Positions 1-11,400 of a stretch of 64,000 nt of DNA are shown one piece after another. The number at the start of each line of letters is the position of its first letter. The stretch's first letter is position 1. The translations under genes were made by a program, and so were the position numbers. The notes below the pieces were generated by a model that did no database searches, was not told where the DNA came from, and was given only the letters and a program-made list of their open reading frames with translations. Origin of the DNA: Thunnus maccoyii (taxonomy: Eukaryota > Chordata > Actinopteri > Scombriformes > Scombridae). The stretch spans positions 28,370,662 through 28,434,661 of the forward strand of contig NC_056533.1 of the NCBI RefSeq assembly GCF_910596095.1, written 5' to 3'.

Positions 1-200
1 ATTAGGATTATGTTGATAGACAGATCTGACCTCTGGAACAGCACTATCTTGCTTGTCCTGAACAGACCATGAGACGATGACCAGCTTGGGCTTGGCAAGT
101 TTGGATTGAAACGTGCAGGGCAGTGTGATGTTGTCACCTCTGGCATACTCATACTCCGTCTTTGGGATGTCCACAGTGAGGGCACCAACCCCTGACACCA
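1..200 (-). CDS. gpa33: gpa33-like exon 2 (Ig V domain, runs off the left edge)
   Basis: The acceptor is CTATGACAG just right of position 200 in plus coordinates. The exon opens in phase 1 (TG completes a Leu codon with the C from exon 1). The 66 following codons have no stop and include ARGDNITLPC and VIVSW, the B- and C-strand landmarks of an Ig fold. Confidence 0.75.
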
Positions 201-1109
201 CTGTCATAGGTTTCAAAACAGAGTGAATCAATATGGATTATTACTGTTGGACATAATACTTTTCAATTTACAAAAGCAGCAAATTTAGGCAGGTGAATTT
301 ATAACATTAATCTGCATTAAAGCCTTTATGTGTGTGAAATGTGTAAAATGTTGCAGTGACTCAGAACTTGAGATCTGCACAAATAACTCATTACCCCACC
401 CTCTTACCCACATACACACAAAGCACAGAGAACACACATGGGTTTAAAGCTGAAACAAGTGACCAATTAATTAATTAATCATGGACAGAAAAGAAATTTG
501 CAACAATTTAGTCTTCAATAATAGACTTTGGATTTTGTCGGAAAAAACAAGACATTTTAATTCACTAGAAACATGTGAAGGGTGTTTTTCACTATTTTCT
601 GGCATTTTATAGGCCACAGGTTTTCTCAATTCACAGGAAATAATTGGTAGATTAATCGATTACGAAAATAAAAACACTAACATGATTATGTTAGTGTTTA
701 ACTCATTATCACCCCTAATTTTAAAACGATTCTCAAGTTCTATTTAGAAACCACAACCAGGCCTTCGTTGCCTGTGTTAGGTCCAGAATATGGGAAAGAA
801 AACAATACCCTACAAGTTGAGTTAAAAGCATTTTAAATATTGATTATGTGGATTTCGAGAGCTTCCATATTTTTAGTTTGTTTGCTTATATTATTAAAAG
901 AAAAACTGCAACTCAAGAACAAACAAATAAGACAGGTCACCGTCATAACCAGGCTACGGGCCTGTTCAGTTTTAGAATACCTAAAGGTGCGCAAACAGGT
1001 GTGGCACAGGTACAGCTCGGTAAGGAGCAAAGGAAAGAAGTAAATGTTATTTATTACAGGATTACTCACGGAGACACAGCAGGGTCCAAGTAGAAATCCT
1101 CCCTTCCAT
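1..1109 (-). CDS. gpa33: gpa33-like cell-surface Ig-superfamily protein, 5' part (partial gene)
   Basis: Two exons on the minus strand, 1109-1070 and 200-1, splice in phase to give a secretory N-terminus (MEGRISTWTLLCLLVSGVGA, about 20 residues, hydrophobic core) followed by an Ig V-type domain start: LTVDIPKTEYEYARGDNITL, then PC (first Ig cysteine), a variable stretch and VSW (core tryptophan). The gene continues beyond position 1, so the second cysteine, C2 domain, membrane segment and tail are not visible. Family knowledge: A33-antigen-like proteins are type I membrane proteins with a V and a C2 Ig domain that act at epithelial surfaces; the 'VDIP-x5-EYARGDN(I/V)TLPC' opening is what I recall of fish A33-like proteins. 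The start is the first ATG upstream of a consensus donor. The gene is divergent from grpr with about 6.9 kb between starts. It could instead be another VSIG/CTX-type member; the Ig domain call is firm, the gene name less so. Confidence 0.62.
530..675. repeat. degenerate ATTAATCGATT-type MITE in gpa33-like intron 1
   Basis: This stretch shares ACAAGACATTT, then CACTATTTTCTGGCATTTTATAG, and ends GATTAATCGATTACGAAAAT. The same order of motifs is seen in the fuller copies at 7425-7705 and 22030-22393. It looks like a decayed copy of one non-autonomous DNA transposon family. The rest of the intron (201-1069) holds nothing I recognise. Confidence 0.55.
1070..1109 (-). CDS. gpa33: gpa33-like exon 1 (start codon and signal peptide)
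   Basis: The ATG is the reverse complement of 1107-1109. Forty coding bases end at a consensus GTGAGT donor (reverse complement of 1064-1069). Context GGCGATGG has purine at -3 and G at +4. Thirteen codons plus one base join exon 2 without a frame break. Confidence 0.7.
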
Positions 1110-1260
1110 CGCCAAATCTTCTACTTTGTCGATCTAACCGATTTTAACTGATTCTTCTCCGTGTTCTTCCTCCTAAAATGAAACAGGGGACCGCAGAAGT
1201 CCGGTACTAATTTACATCGAAACCCGACAGTGTTCCCTGAGTGATGCGCCCGCTGGGTGC
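1110..1260 (-). promoter_or_regulatory. probable 5' UTR and promoter of the gpa33-like gene
   Basis: The 150 bp upstream of the start codon are locally richer in C, G and CpG than the surrounding AT-rich DNA (around 1200-1265). No TATA box or clear factor site is visible. This is inferred only from position next to exon 1. Confidence 0.3.
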
Positions 1261-1762
1261 GCCCGGCTTCTTCAAGATGATTGACAGCGCTCTCCTCCAA
1301 TCACCACCTGCTGTTCACGTAACATTCTTGTTCCGCCCACTTGACGTGTTTCTGCTTGTCCTCTCATCCAGTACACCTGTAGGTTATCTGGCTCTGCAGA
1401 AATATTCCGTCCCTGAGTGAGACAAAGTTTTTTTTTCAGGATTGTTTTGACACAGGAGTTGACCAAAGATATAACCAAAGCTGTCACAATCGCACATTTT
1501 TCATCATGAGCACTGCAGCTTTTAGTGTGAACTAATAGTCCTATCACTAGAGACTTAGTCTATAGAATGAATTCTTTATTCTTTGTATTTTAACGAGTAG
1601 ATTTATGTTGTGTGAGAGAGATAAAAAAGGAGGGCATTAAAGGAATGACAAACACTTCACAGTGGGTGGGTGGAGAAGTGAAAAACTGATGTGTGCTGTT
1701 TGAACATGAGAAGTGTTTTACCCTGTCAGACTGGTTTGACGAGGGTTTACCACCGAGAGGCA

Positions 1763-1799
<37 letters not shown>

Positions 1800-4449
1800 A
1801 AGCCAACAAACAACGAAATAAAAAGAGATAGAGAAGGAAAGAGGATGAGTTAACGTGAGTGTAGGCTATTGTGAGTCTGCAGATGGACCCACTTGCATAA
1901 CATTGTGAACCTCAAGGTTTGTCTTTGGCTCTATCTTGAATCTATTTATCTATCTATCGTACTGTATTGCTGTGTTGCACTATAGCACCACACAGTGGAT
2001 GTGATTACTACATCCTGCTGCACACAGATGGAACCAGCTAACTGATATTAAATGCACCCCTCCTAACCCTTACTCAACTTTCAAATAAATGAATGAATGA
2101 ATAAACAGGAGAGCTTCTTGTGTTTAAAAAGACTTAGTGTTAGAAAACGAAAAACATGTCCTTTATACCTCGACCCTGAATAAAAAATCTTAAAAGTGTG
2201 GAGTGAATCAGAGGTCTGGAGCCATGAAAATATCAGTCAGTGCTCTTTCTGACTAAGGTTAATTTGAAATTTGAAAGAAAAAAATTATAAGAAAGGATGT
2301 TAGGTGGTTTAGTTGGTAAGTGTCCATTCATATTTGGATTCATATGTAGTTGTTAATGTGCAAAAAGTCTTAATAAATCAGACTCTTGACAATTCTATAA
2401 CTGACAGAAAATACTCATTGTATATACTTTACAATATATACTGTCATACTTTTCATTGTGTATTTCTGTGTGTCAAACTAGATTTTAGCATATTAGATTG
2501 TTTCTTAAAAGATCTGTGATGAGCGCATTTCTCCTGCACTACCAGTTTACATGACCCTCACGAGCAGTTACACAGTACACACACTTTTAGGAAACTGCTG
2601 GAAAAATGCCCTGGAAATTAGCAGGAGAGTAAGCGATCTGTAAAACAGAGTGTTGCCGAAATTGTTCATAGATGCTCACTCATTAAAGCATTTTTAAGAA
2701 ACAACCATAATATATCGTTTGACGCACAGAACTACACATTGTAAAAAGTAGTCTGTGAAACAATTGTTATGAACCAAATTTACTATGATTTTTTGCAAAT
2801 TAAGAACAACATATGAACCACTTATCCACATATTTTCCATTTTTTACTACAGATACTATAATGTTTTTCATGTTTTAAACTGTAAGATATGACAGAGTTA
2901 GCATTGCTGATCTGTTATCATGGTTCTCTGCCCGTTTCTTTCAGAAAACAAAATGCTCAGTCATCTGTTACAGGAATTAAAATGATGTTCCTGTTTGCAG
3001 ATTGTAGAAGTAAATGATCATTTATGACACATGAATGCAGTACGTGTAACTTTCAATAAGTTTCATTCTCTCTGGCCTCATGTCAAGCTGACATTTATGG
3101 CCTCAAGCTTTCTTCCTTAAGGTGTCATCAGTCATTGGTGACTGTGGAGCAAAGATGAAACACTGTGCCTTAAATGAAGATACAGTCAAGGTTGGGGGTT
3201 GTTATCCAATCACCCACCTTTTTATTTAGTCACTTGGAAGGTTTCCTGTGACTCTGGTAACACCTGCTGCCTCAACACACACGGTTAAATTCATGTAAAT
3301 TCTGCAGCATTTCATTTAACTCGGTGCAAGTTCACATGAACTTCGATATGGCATTTTGCAACATACCACATATACCACACATAACAGGCAGGAAACTGCA
3401 ACTAAAGACAAATGAGCTGTGTATTTCCGCTGTAAAATTAGGCAGTTATAGTGACTGAACGTAAGTGCCTCACAACATCTTTTGCTTGATATTTATGTGA
3501 CATTTTGTGCTTCCACCTTTTCCTGGTGTAAATGATTAATTTCCTTTATTGTATTTTCACAAAACCAGAAGCCTTTTTAAAGGGTGAAAAATAATCATGA
3601 GTGTCTGTTTGCACACATTTTTGATTTTTCCACCCATGCACATGTGTATATATGTGTGTATGTATGTGAAAATATACAGTTTGTGTTTTACTCAGACCAC
3701 ATTCTCCTCTCTCCTCCAGGTTTCTTTTCCTGCCCCTCATCCCCTCCTTCTCCTCTGCTTTACACTGTAACCAATCTCATCTCTTGTGCACTTGCCAGTC
3801 TTATCTTGCCTCCACATAATGACTCTGGACCCCACGGCACCTTTCATTTTCTATCTCATACAATTAAACCACGCAAAATTGCCTGGCACCTCTTGACAAA
3901 CCACAGAGATAAACAGGGATTAAGAGATGTTCTTTCTCTGTGGCATATTACATCCGGCTGGATTACCGGTAATCATTGTTTCTGTGTTTGTATTTGTGAT
4001 ATCTTGTTGAAAAAAAACATTTCAGTGCATCACCTTCTTGAGTGCCTACTGATGGCCTTTTTCATCTCTGGTACCTGTGAAGTTCCATTATCCTGAGGCA
4101 GCCATGGGTCCATCACTTTCGACAGGAACCCCCTGGGTGTGGATGTGGAGCCACCAGGAGATCAGGTTAATGCAACCAGTCAGTCTGTGAAAGAACCACG
4201 TCTCATAGCCCTCAGAGGAGCATAACATGACTCACACACTGGTTAATGCATCTGAACCACTTTGGGACTACCTGGGTCACAGTGGTACAGCCTGGCTCTG
4301 AGCTGAGCACAGATTCTCAGCATGCAATTTAAAAGTTCACTTTGCACTGGCCAATGGGAAAGGCTGTAATAGATGATTAAAACCATTAAACATGCCGCAA
4401 TTCAAAACTTTTAGGGAATCTAAGTGATTATATTTAGAGGTTTAACTGT
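1261..4449. other. intergenic DNA without recognisable genes
   Basis: Apart from a CA run at 1766-1797 this stretch is AT-rich intergenic sequence. The longest open frame (170 codons, 3584-4096, plus) has no recognisable family motif, no splice context, and translates a purine/pyrimidine-skewed region; I do not call it a gene. Confidence 0.5.
1766..1797. repeat. (CA)n microsatellite
   Basis: About 16 near-perfect CA units. Confidence 0.95.
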
Positions 4450-4796
4450 ATTTATAGCCATGCTAGCAGTGTGGCTCTGTAGATGGCGATTCCCGTCAGT
4501 CCATCCACCACTTTGGCCCAGACTGAAATATCTAAACAACTGCTGGATGGATTGTACAGACATACATGGTCTCCAGAGGATAAATTATAATGACTTTGGT
4601 GATTTCCTGACTTTTCATCTGGCACCACCATGAGGTCAAAATTACAATTTGTCCAAATACCTGCAAAACTATCCGCCTCAGCTGTATTTTTTTAGTGCTA
4701 ATTGGCAAATGTTAGTATGCTAATATGCTAAATTAAATTGTTGCACATGGTAAACATTATACTTGTTAAACATCAGCACATTAGCATTGTTGGAGT
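4450..4796 (+). repeat. dispersed repeat with 'ATATCT.AACAACT..TGGATGGATT' core
   Basis: Contains CAGACTGAAATATCTAAACA, then CTGGATGGATTG, CCAGAGGATAAAT, TTTGGTGATTTCCTGACTTT and, at its end, the GCTAATATGCTAA motif. The same ordered motifs occur at 34945-35330 (same strand) and, reversed, at 30540-31000. This is a medium-copy teleost repeat; its class is unclear to me. Confidence 0.65.
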
Positions 4797-5125
4797 GATA
4801 TGGTGGTGCAGTGGTTAGTGCTGTTGCCTTGCAGCAAGAGGGTTCTGGGTTCAAACCTACCGGCAAGCCGGTGCCTTTCTGTGTGGAATTTGCAAGTTCT
4901 CCCCATGCCTGTATGGTTTCTCTCTGAGTGCTTCCGGCTTCATCCCACAGACAAGAAACATGCAGCGTAGGTTAATTGGTGACTCTAAATTGCCCATAGG
5001 TGTGAATGCAAATGGTTGTCTGTCTCTATACTATATTTTAGCCCTGTGATTGACTGGCAACCTGTCCAGGGTGCACCCTGCCTCTTGCCTAATGTCAGCT
5101 GAGATTGGCTACCCCGCCTGTAGAC
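4797..5125 (+). mobile_element. tRNA-derived SINE-like element
   Basis: It opens with a pol III A-box-like GGTGCAGTGGTTAGTGCTG and a B-box-like GGTTCAAACCT, followed by the conserved body TGTGGAATTTGCAAGTTCTC, TTAATTGGTGACTCTAAATT and TGTCCAGGGTGCACCCTGCC. This body is recognisable as a very abundant fish interspersed repeat. The orientation is given by the tRNA-like head. Confidence 0.75.
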
Positions 5126-5499
5126 TCTTCAATCTTGTTCCAAAATGAATTTTGGTGATAGCAGATCATACATTCGATTTGATTTTCTAAACCACTCATC
5201 ATGTTCAGAGTTTCTGGGGGCTGCAGTCTATTTCAACACACATTGTACGAGAGGCAGGGTACACTGTTGACAAGTTGGCAGTCTGTAATAACAATTCAGT
5301 TCGCTTCAAGTGAAAAAATCTTCATTTATTCCTATTATGTAGGCTTTGAATGTTTGTCTGTGATAGCCGGTTACTCAGTCATTGATCGTTGTGGAGCATT
5401 GGTAAGAAATCATATGGACCTGCCTTCAACTCTACAGATGAATCTTTACTCCAAACAAAATTATCTTGCACTTGGTACACTTGGGACTTGGGTCTGCCT

Positions 5500-5550
<51 letters not shown>

Positions 5551-6779
5551 TGTGGTTCTAAATGGAAATGCACATAGAAACAAACCACTTACACTGCATC
5601 GTCTATAATGTATAAACTAGGTAAATTACTGTACGCAACATTTATAGTCCCACTGATAACAAAATTACTGAAACATAATGATCTTTACCAGGTATACAGC
5701 ATTTCACTACTGTGAAATACCAAAGCACTTAACCCGAAAGATGTACTATTACTAAATCATCTTACATGCAATCAACAATATATCAAATCCTGACTTCAAA
5801 TTTGCATATCTCTTACACAGAATTAGCCCAAAACTCCTTTAAATATTAAAAACAACACTGGACTTAAAATTAGCTTCAGTCACACTTTACACAGGAACCA
5901 AATGCTTCCAAAGAACACTTGTGAACCCAAAAACATGTGAAAGAAAATCTCTGTCTCTCTCCAGGCTGCGCAGACAGTTGTGTGCTGCAACTGCACAGAC
6001 AATTGGTTTTCTAACGTGATTGGGATCTCTAGCCTCTGCCTATTCAGAACAATCTCTGTTATAGCAGTTGTTGAGGACATCTTCCAAATACACCACACAT
6101 AAGGGGAAAAAGCACAAACAAGATAGTTAAAGGGCTATATGAACTTCTGGCTAGTTTGTCAGAAAATAAACAGACAAAACACAAAATATTAAGCATCGAA
6201 TGAGCTATATATAAATATATAGTATAGGTACTTTAACTCATGTTTATATTGTATAAATAAGCTATACAAATGGATAGTAGAATGAAAGATGACTATTTTA
6301 AAAAGCAGGAGAAGTACAAGAGTGTCCTGATGGCAACTGTGAAAAGTGCTTTAATAGTACATTCATCAATTGTCATTGATTTGTTTGGTGTGAAACAAAG
6401 AAAAAGAAGTCAAATCTTTCTCGTTCACTCCAACAATAATTCAACAGATCTTTACAGCGCTGCTCATGCTGCCTCTGTCTTCCAGGGATATGCTGTGAAT
6501 CCAGCGTATAAAAGAAAAGGTCAGAAGACTGAATAGCAGATTGCTATAAATGACGACCAACAGCTGCACTGGCTGAGAAGCAATAAAGTCTAAGAAGAAG
6601 GTCCTGTTCGTGCTCAACAATCACCTCTGTGTTTACACCCAGAGTTAATTGATTTTCAGACACTGTTTGAATTTACTCTCTATGATATTATCTCTGTCAC
6701 ATCTTGTACAAGGTTTTTAGTTTTAGATACATTAAACTCATGACCCAGTTCTCTACCCTGCAGGAGAGACATTAATGCA
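5126..6779. other. intergenic DNA with a (GT)n run
   Basis: Apart from the GT microsatellite at 5502-5547, I see no coding exon or recognisable repeat here. Open frames around 5200-5608 are created by the GT run. Confidence 0.5.
5502..5547. repeat. (GT)n microsatellite
   Basis: About 23 uninterrupted GT units. Translation gives Cys-Val runs that are not proteins. Confidence 0.96.
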
Positions 6780-6945
6780 GTTTGGGGGAGTCCTGGTGAC
6801 TTAGATGTTTTAGACACTGATCATGTAATAGTAGCATCCCTTGTTCGAAACCATCAGGAGACCTGTTTTGCATGTTACCCCCTATCACCATTATTTCCTG
6901 TGAGCTTCAATGTCAATGTCCATCAGTGGCAAAAATACCCAGTTT
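6780..6945 (+). mobile_element. degenerate tRNA-derived SINE
   Basis: The order TCCTGGTGACTTAGATGTTT, a decayed B box TTGTTCGAAACC, then GAGACCTGTTTTGCATGTTA and CCTATCACCATTATTTCCTG matches a fish SINE of the form 'cctggtggcctagtggttag...ttcgattcc...acctgttttgcatgtcat'. Confidence 0.55.
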
Positions 6946-7424
6946 TGATAAAAACATCTAATAGGGTACATAATGGCTTTTGCAGTAGTCAGTTAACAGG
7001 ATGAAAGGTAATTGAGATAAGACAAATATGCTACCTGTGCATCTAGCTATGGTTTTATAAAAACAGCCCATGAAACCTATGTTCTGTCCAAGTTTTAAAA
7101 AACTAACATTGTATTGTAATGTTGTATTTTATTTGAGTCATTTATGCTGTAAATCCATTTTTTTCTCCTTCAAAGCTGATTTTAACAAAAATATTTAACA
7201 GTAAACAATTTTCAGTCAATGATAGATAGATTTGACAATATTAAAAGTAAATACAAGGCTGTATCACTGTGTTAACACAAAATGTGTTTCCATTTTGATC
7301 CAACATCAGAAAGGAGAAGTGAGATGACAGATTTGGAAGCAAGACAAGACAGGTAAACAAAAAAACAACAACAAAAAAACAAAAAAAACCAAAACATGCA
7401 AAACAAAATAAACAAATGTAGAGC

Positions 7425-7705
7425 TGCAAGGACTAGTCGATTAATCGAGTAGTCAATCTACAGAAAAGTAATTGCTAACTATTTTTTACAATCATTGTGA
7501 GTAATTTTTAAAGAAAAAATAGTAACATTCTCTGGTTCCAGCTTCTCGTTGCTTCAGTCCTCTATGACAGTGAACAGAATGTCTTTGTGTTGTGGATGTT
7601 GACATTTTAAGTTGCATCTTGGGCCTCTGGAGACATTTTTAACCCTTTTATAGACCAAACGACTAATCGATTAATCGAGGAAACAGATTAATAATGAAGC
7701 CCTAA
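7425..7705. mobile_element. ATTAATCGATT-type MITE
   Basis: The ends are inversely related: GAGCTGCAAGGACTAGTCGA followed by TTAATCGAG on the left, and ACTAATCGATTAATCGAGG followed by GAAGCCCTAA on the right. The interior is non-coding. It is a short non-autonomous DNA transposon of the family also at 22030-22393. Confidence 0.65.
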
Positions 7706-8011
7706 ACAAATACTTATGATTCAATATTTAACATTACTTTTACCAAGAGCTTTGAACCCCTTTACAACATTCTCTCTTAAGTACAACTGCACATACACAC
7801 ATATTGATTGATCTTTATTGGTGCATGTTGTGTGCCGTTGAGCGCACTGGGTAGCAGCCCCCATAGCGGACCCCCGCGCTCAAACACTTGACATGAACAC
7901 CACTCAAAAGCAGGACACAAAATTTTCACCACTGAGTTTTTACCTTTTCTCTGGAACCCCAAAGGACCTGCCCGTCTGTCTCTGAGTTTCAACTTTTATT
8001 TAAAAAATTAA

Positions 8012-8027
8012 ATATATATATATATAT
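8012..8027 (+). promoter_or_regulatory. (TA)n run upstream of the grpr start, possible TATA-like site
   Basis: An AATATATATATATATATAT run lies about 30-45 bp before the start codon. It could act as a TATA element only if the 5' UTR is very short; it may equally be a simple repeat. No transcription start can be fixed from sequence alone. Confidence 0.2.
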
Positions 8028-8054
8028 CTTGGGTTGGTTTGATCGGTGGGAGAG

Positions 8055-8425
8055 ATGGAATATCTGTATCCAAATGCGTCGCGCAGCGTCACTGCTCTCC
8101 AAAGCTCGGCACGGACGATGTGGTACACCGGCGTGGCCATCGCTTCAGTTTACGGTGTAATCAGTGTGTTGGGGCTGATCGGCAACATCACCCTCATCAA
8201 GACGTTTAGCTCTGCCAAATCTATCCGCAATGTGCCGAATCTCTTCATGTCCAGTCTTGCGCTCGGAGATGTTTTACTGCTGGTGACCTGCGCTCCGGTG
8301 GACGCCAGCCGCTACCTGACAGAGGAGTGGCTGTTCGGGAGAGTGGGCTGTAAAGTCATCCCCTTCATTCAGCTTACCTCGGTCGGGGTGTCTGTGTTCA
8401 CTCTCACAGCCCTCTCTGCTGACAG
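8055..8425 (+). CDS. grpr: grpr exon 1 (N-terminus to DRY in TM3)
   Basis: It starts [11 protein letters not shown] with purine at -3 and G at +4, and ends GACAG|GTAGG within the Arg codon of DRY (phase 2), the position expected for bombesin receptors. Confidence 0.95.
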
Positions 8426-11400
8426 GTAGGATACGGTTTTGTTGTTATAATATAATGCAATTTAACTGACCCTATAAGATGTATAACTTTAAAAATGGCT
8501 TTAATGGCAGCCAAATGATCCAAATGCCATGTTGCTTTTGTCGTTATAAAGAGTGGTACAGCTAGAACATATGTCCAAACTTGATGTTTATCATTACAGT
8601 GGAAAGCAAATATTTGTCCGTGTATTGATGAGGGGAGTATTACGCATGACAGAGCTGAGTGCTTCTGTTTTGAGGCTGTTGACGCGTAAAACCGATAATG
8701 GTAATCAAATGCTACAGAATCGATTGTAAATTAATAGCTGTCAATTAAAGATTTCCAAGATTTTTTTGTCAAATGGCAAACCCCTTAGTAGGAACTTTGA
8801 CAATTCAGGTGGCGAAAAAGTCACATAAGCCACAAGCTTAATAACATGCATAATATCAAAAACATTTAAAAGCCTTTCAGCGTAAATTTGAATGGTGTTG
8901 GAAAGTCAAGATGTGCTTCAATGATTCAAACAAGTTTAATGTTTATGCTATATATTTGAAGAAGATGCTTTAATATTAATATCAGAGCTTCCTTTTAAAA
9001 CCAGAGAAAGAAAAAGCTGGATATCTCTAAATTCACAACAACCTTATGGGAAATATTATTTTAGTCACTTTTGTGTGTGTGATGTGTGCTTGCGAGCGTG
9101 CACGAATGAATGTCCAAGCGTGCATACTTTAATTCATCCTCTTGTTATCTCCCATCGACTTCCCACGTCGTTATTTTTTCTCGCCCAAAGCGGCAGGAAC
9201 CCCTTATTAACCTGTGTCACATAAGACTTTTCTACTGTTATAAATGAGCAACCTTGTGAGCACAAGAAACTGGATGAAAAGAATAATTTAAAAAAACGGC
9301 ACTTTGGCGAATTTTAATTGACTTCGTGGTCCATATTTGTATAAATAATAATATTGCTTAACTCAACTTGATCATCCCTGACGTGTCAGTTTTAATTGAG
9401 ATCATGGCCATGATGCACGTCCGTTTTGAGCTGAAAAAAAAAAACACATTCAAAGTTTGAATGTATGATAGGCATGTTATCATGCTGTATCATTTTCTTT
9501 TACAGCACTGGCTATTTTTCAATTAAGTTACATCTGAATAGAGACTGCATTTTTCTTCTTGTTAAGGTAAGTCAATTTTGCTTCAAGGTTGCATAACAAC
9601 CTGCAAACTTTACGCAGATGTACATAGCTAGTTATCTGTAGTGTGAAAAACACATTTTTGCAACAAACTATCATCACCACTGACATAATTTGTGACTGGT
9701 TTACTAGGCAGACTATAATGCATAATGCAACTATCAAGGTGCATTATGGGAAATGTAGGACCCACTGTTTTTGGAACTTGAAGCATATTAAAAGTCAGGA
9801 TAACTCGGCTTCTTCTGCTTCAGTTTTAACCATTTTATATAAAATCTGTGCTTTGTGAGTCCTCTATAGAGGCACATGAATAAAGGCATGTAAATCATTA
9901 AGTTTTACATACATGCATACATACAAATACATTCAAGTTAATAAATATTCACTGTCAGGGCCCCAAGGCTATAGATGACACACTACTTGTAATGCTGGGC
10001 AGCTAAAAGTTATCTAACCTCATTTGTGACCTAAGCGATCTGTATATTAATGTGTGGTTTGGTCACATTGAATTTTCCACACAAACCTCAGGGGAAAAAA
10101 TAAGAATATAACTTTTTGACCTGTTATCCAGCACAGATTGTATCTTAAAGGAAATGTTTTGTCATCTCACAGGTGTCTACTGTCTGCCTGGAATGGAAAA
10201 ATGTTTGCCTGTCGTGAAACCAAAGTGTAAATCTAATATTTCCACAGACTGCACCCACCACCGCCCCGTCCTGCCATGGTCAGTAGAGATGGAAATCACA
10301 AATCACTTTGCTGATTTGAATCATGTTGTTCAGTTCAGTTCAAATGTACTTTGTTCACTTTTTTCCTAAACTAAGCGATCACGTCACTGTTCAAAATGGC
10401 CAGACATTCAGCACTAATTCTGGCTGTCTTCAGTTCAGTAGCACGTTCAGATGTTGTTCAAGCTGTCACATTCAGTTCAGTACAGCACTATACAGGCACT
10501 GCACATATGTTTAATAGCTCAGCAGCCTATTATTTATGACAGAGTTATCCAATCATGATTGGTTCTGTTGCTTTTTGCAGTCTTTTAACACTAGAACTGC
10601 CAGGGGTCGCAACAGGTAAAATTTACCTGCGCACCTGGCTACTACATTTCTGATAGGATACTAAAAAATGTACTCTGTCATTGTATTAAGGCATTGTCTT
10701 CACAAAGGAATGTCTAAAGTCACAAAATGAGTTCTCTTGTTTTATAATCTTAGTCTCTCTAAGAACACTAATTGCTTTGCATGACCATCAGTATGGCTTA
10801 GTCTAAAATGGACAATAATGAGCCATAATAATAAACAACCACGGCACTTAGGGTATTTAAAGGACCAGTGTGTAGGAGTTAGTGGCATCCAGCGGTGAGG
10901 TTGCATATTGCAACCAACTGAATACCCCTCCCTTTCCAAGCGTGTAGGAGAACCTACGGTGGCCTTGAAAGTCACGAAAAACATGGAAGGCCCTCTCTAG
11001 AGCCATTGTGTGGTTTGTCCATGCTGGGCTACTGTAGAAACATGGTGATGCAACATGGCGGGCTCCGTGGAAGAGCACCCGCTCCCAATGTAGATATAAA
11101 GGGCTCATTCTAAGGTAACAAAAACATAATGATTCTTATTTTCAGGTGACACTAATTAAAACATACATGAATATTATATTCCATTTCTGCCAAATCTGTT
11201 CCGCGAGATGCCACTAAATTTTACACACTGTACCTTTAATGTTGCAACAAAATCGACATGACAAATTCAGATGCAAAATTTCACCTAATCAATTATTAAT
11301 GATGTGTGAATAAGAAAACACCACCAAGAAATTTGAGGTAACCAGTAAAGCTTTTTTTTTTTTTTAATTTATAACATCACAACGCAAATATATATTTTTC

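Noticed and set aside
2300-2350. tRNA-like string GGTGGTTTAGTTGGTAAG
   Set aside because: It resembles a tRNA D-arm/A-box, but no matching B box or acceptor stem could be found.
3584-4096. 170-codon open frame on the plus strand
   Set aside because: Longest non-repeat frame left of grpr but with no family motif, biased composition and no splice or start context.
8046-8054. GTG nine bases upstream as the grpr start
   Set aside because: A non-ATG start is not needed; the ATG at 8055 has a good context and the expected N-terminus.
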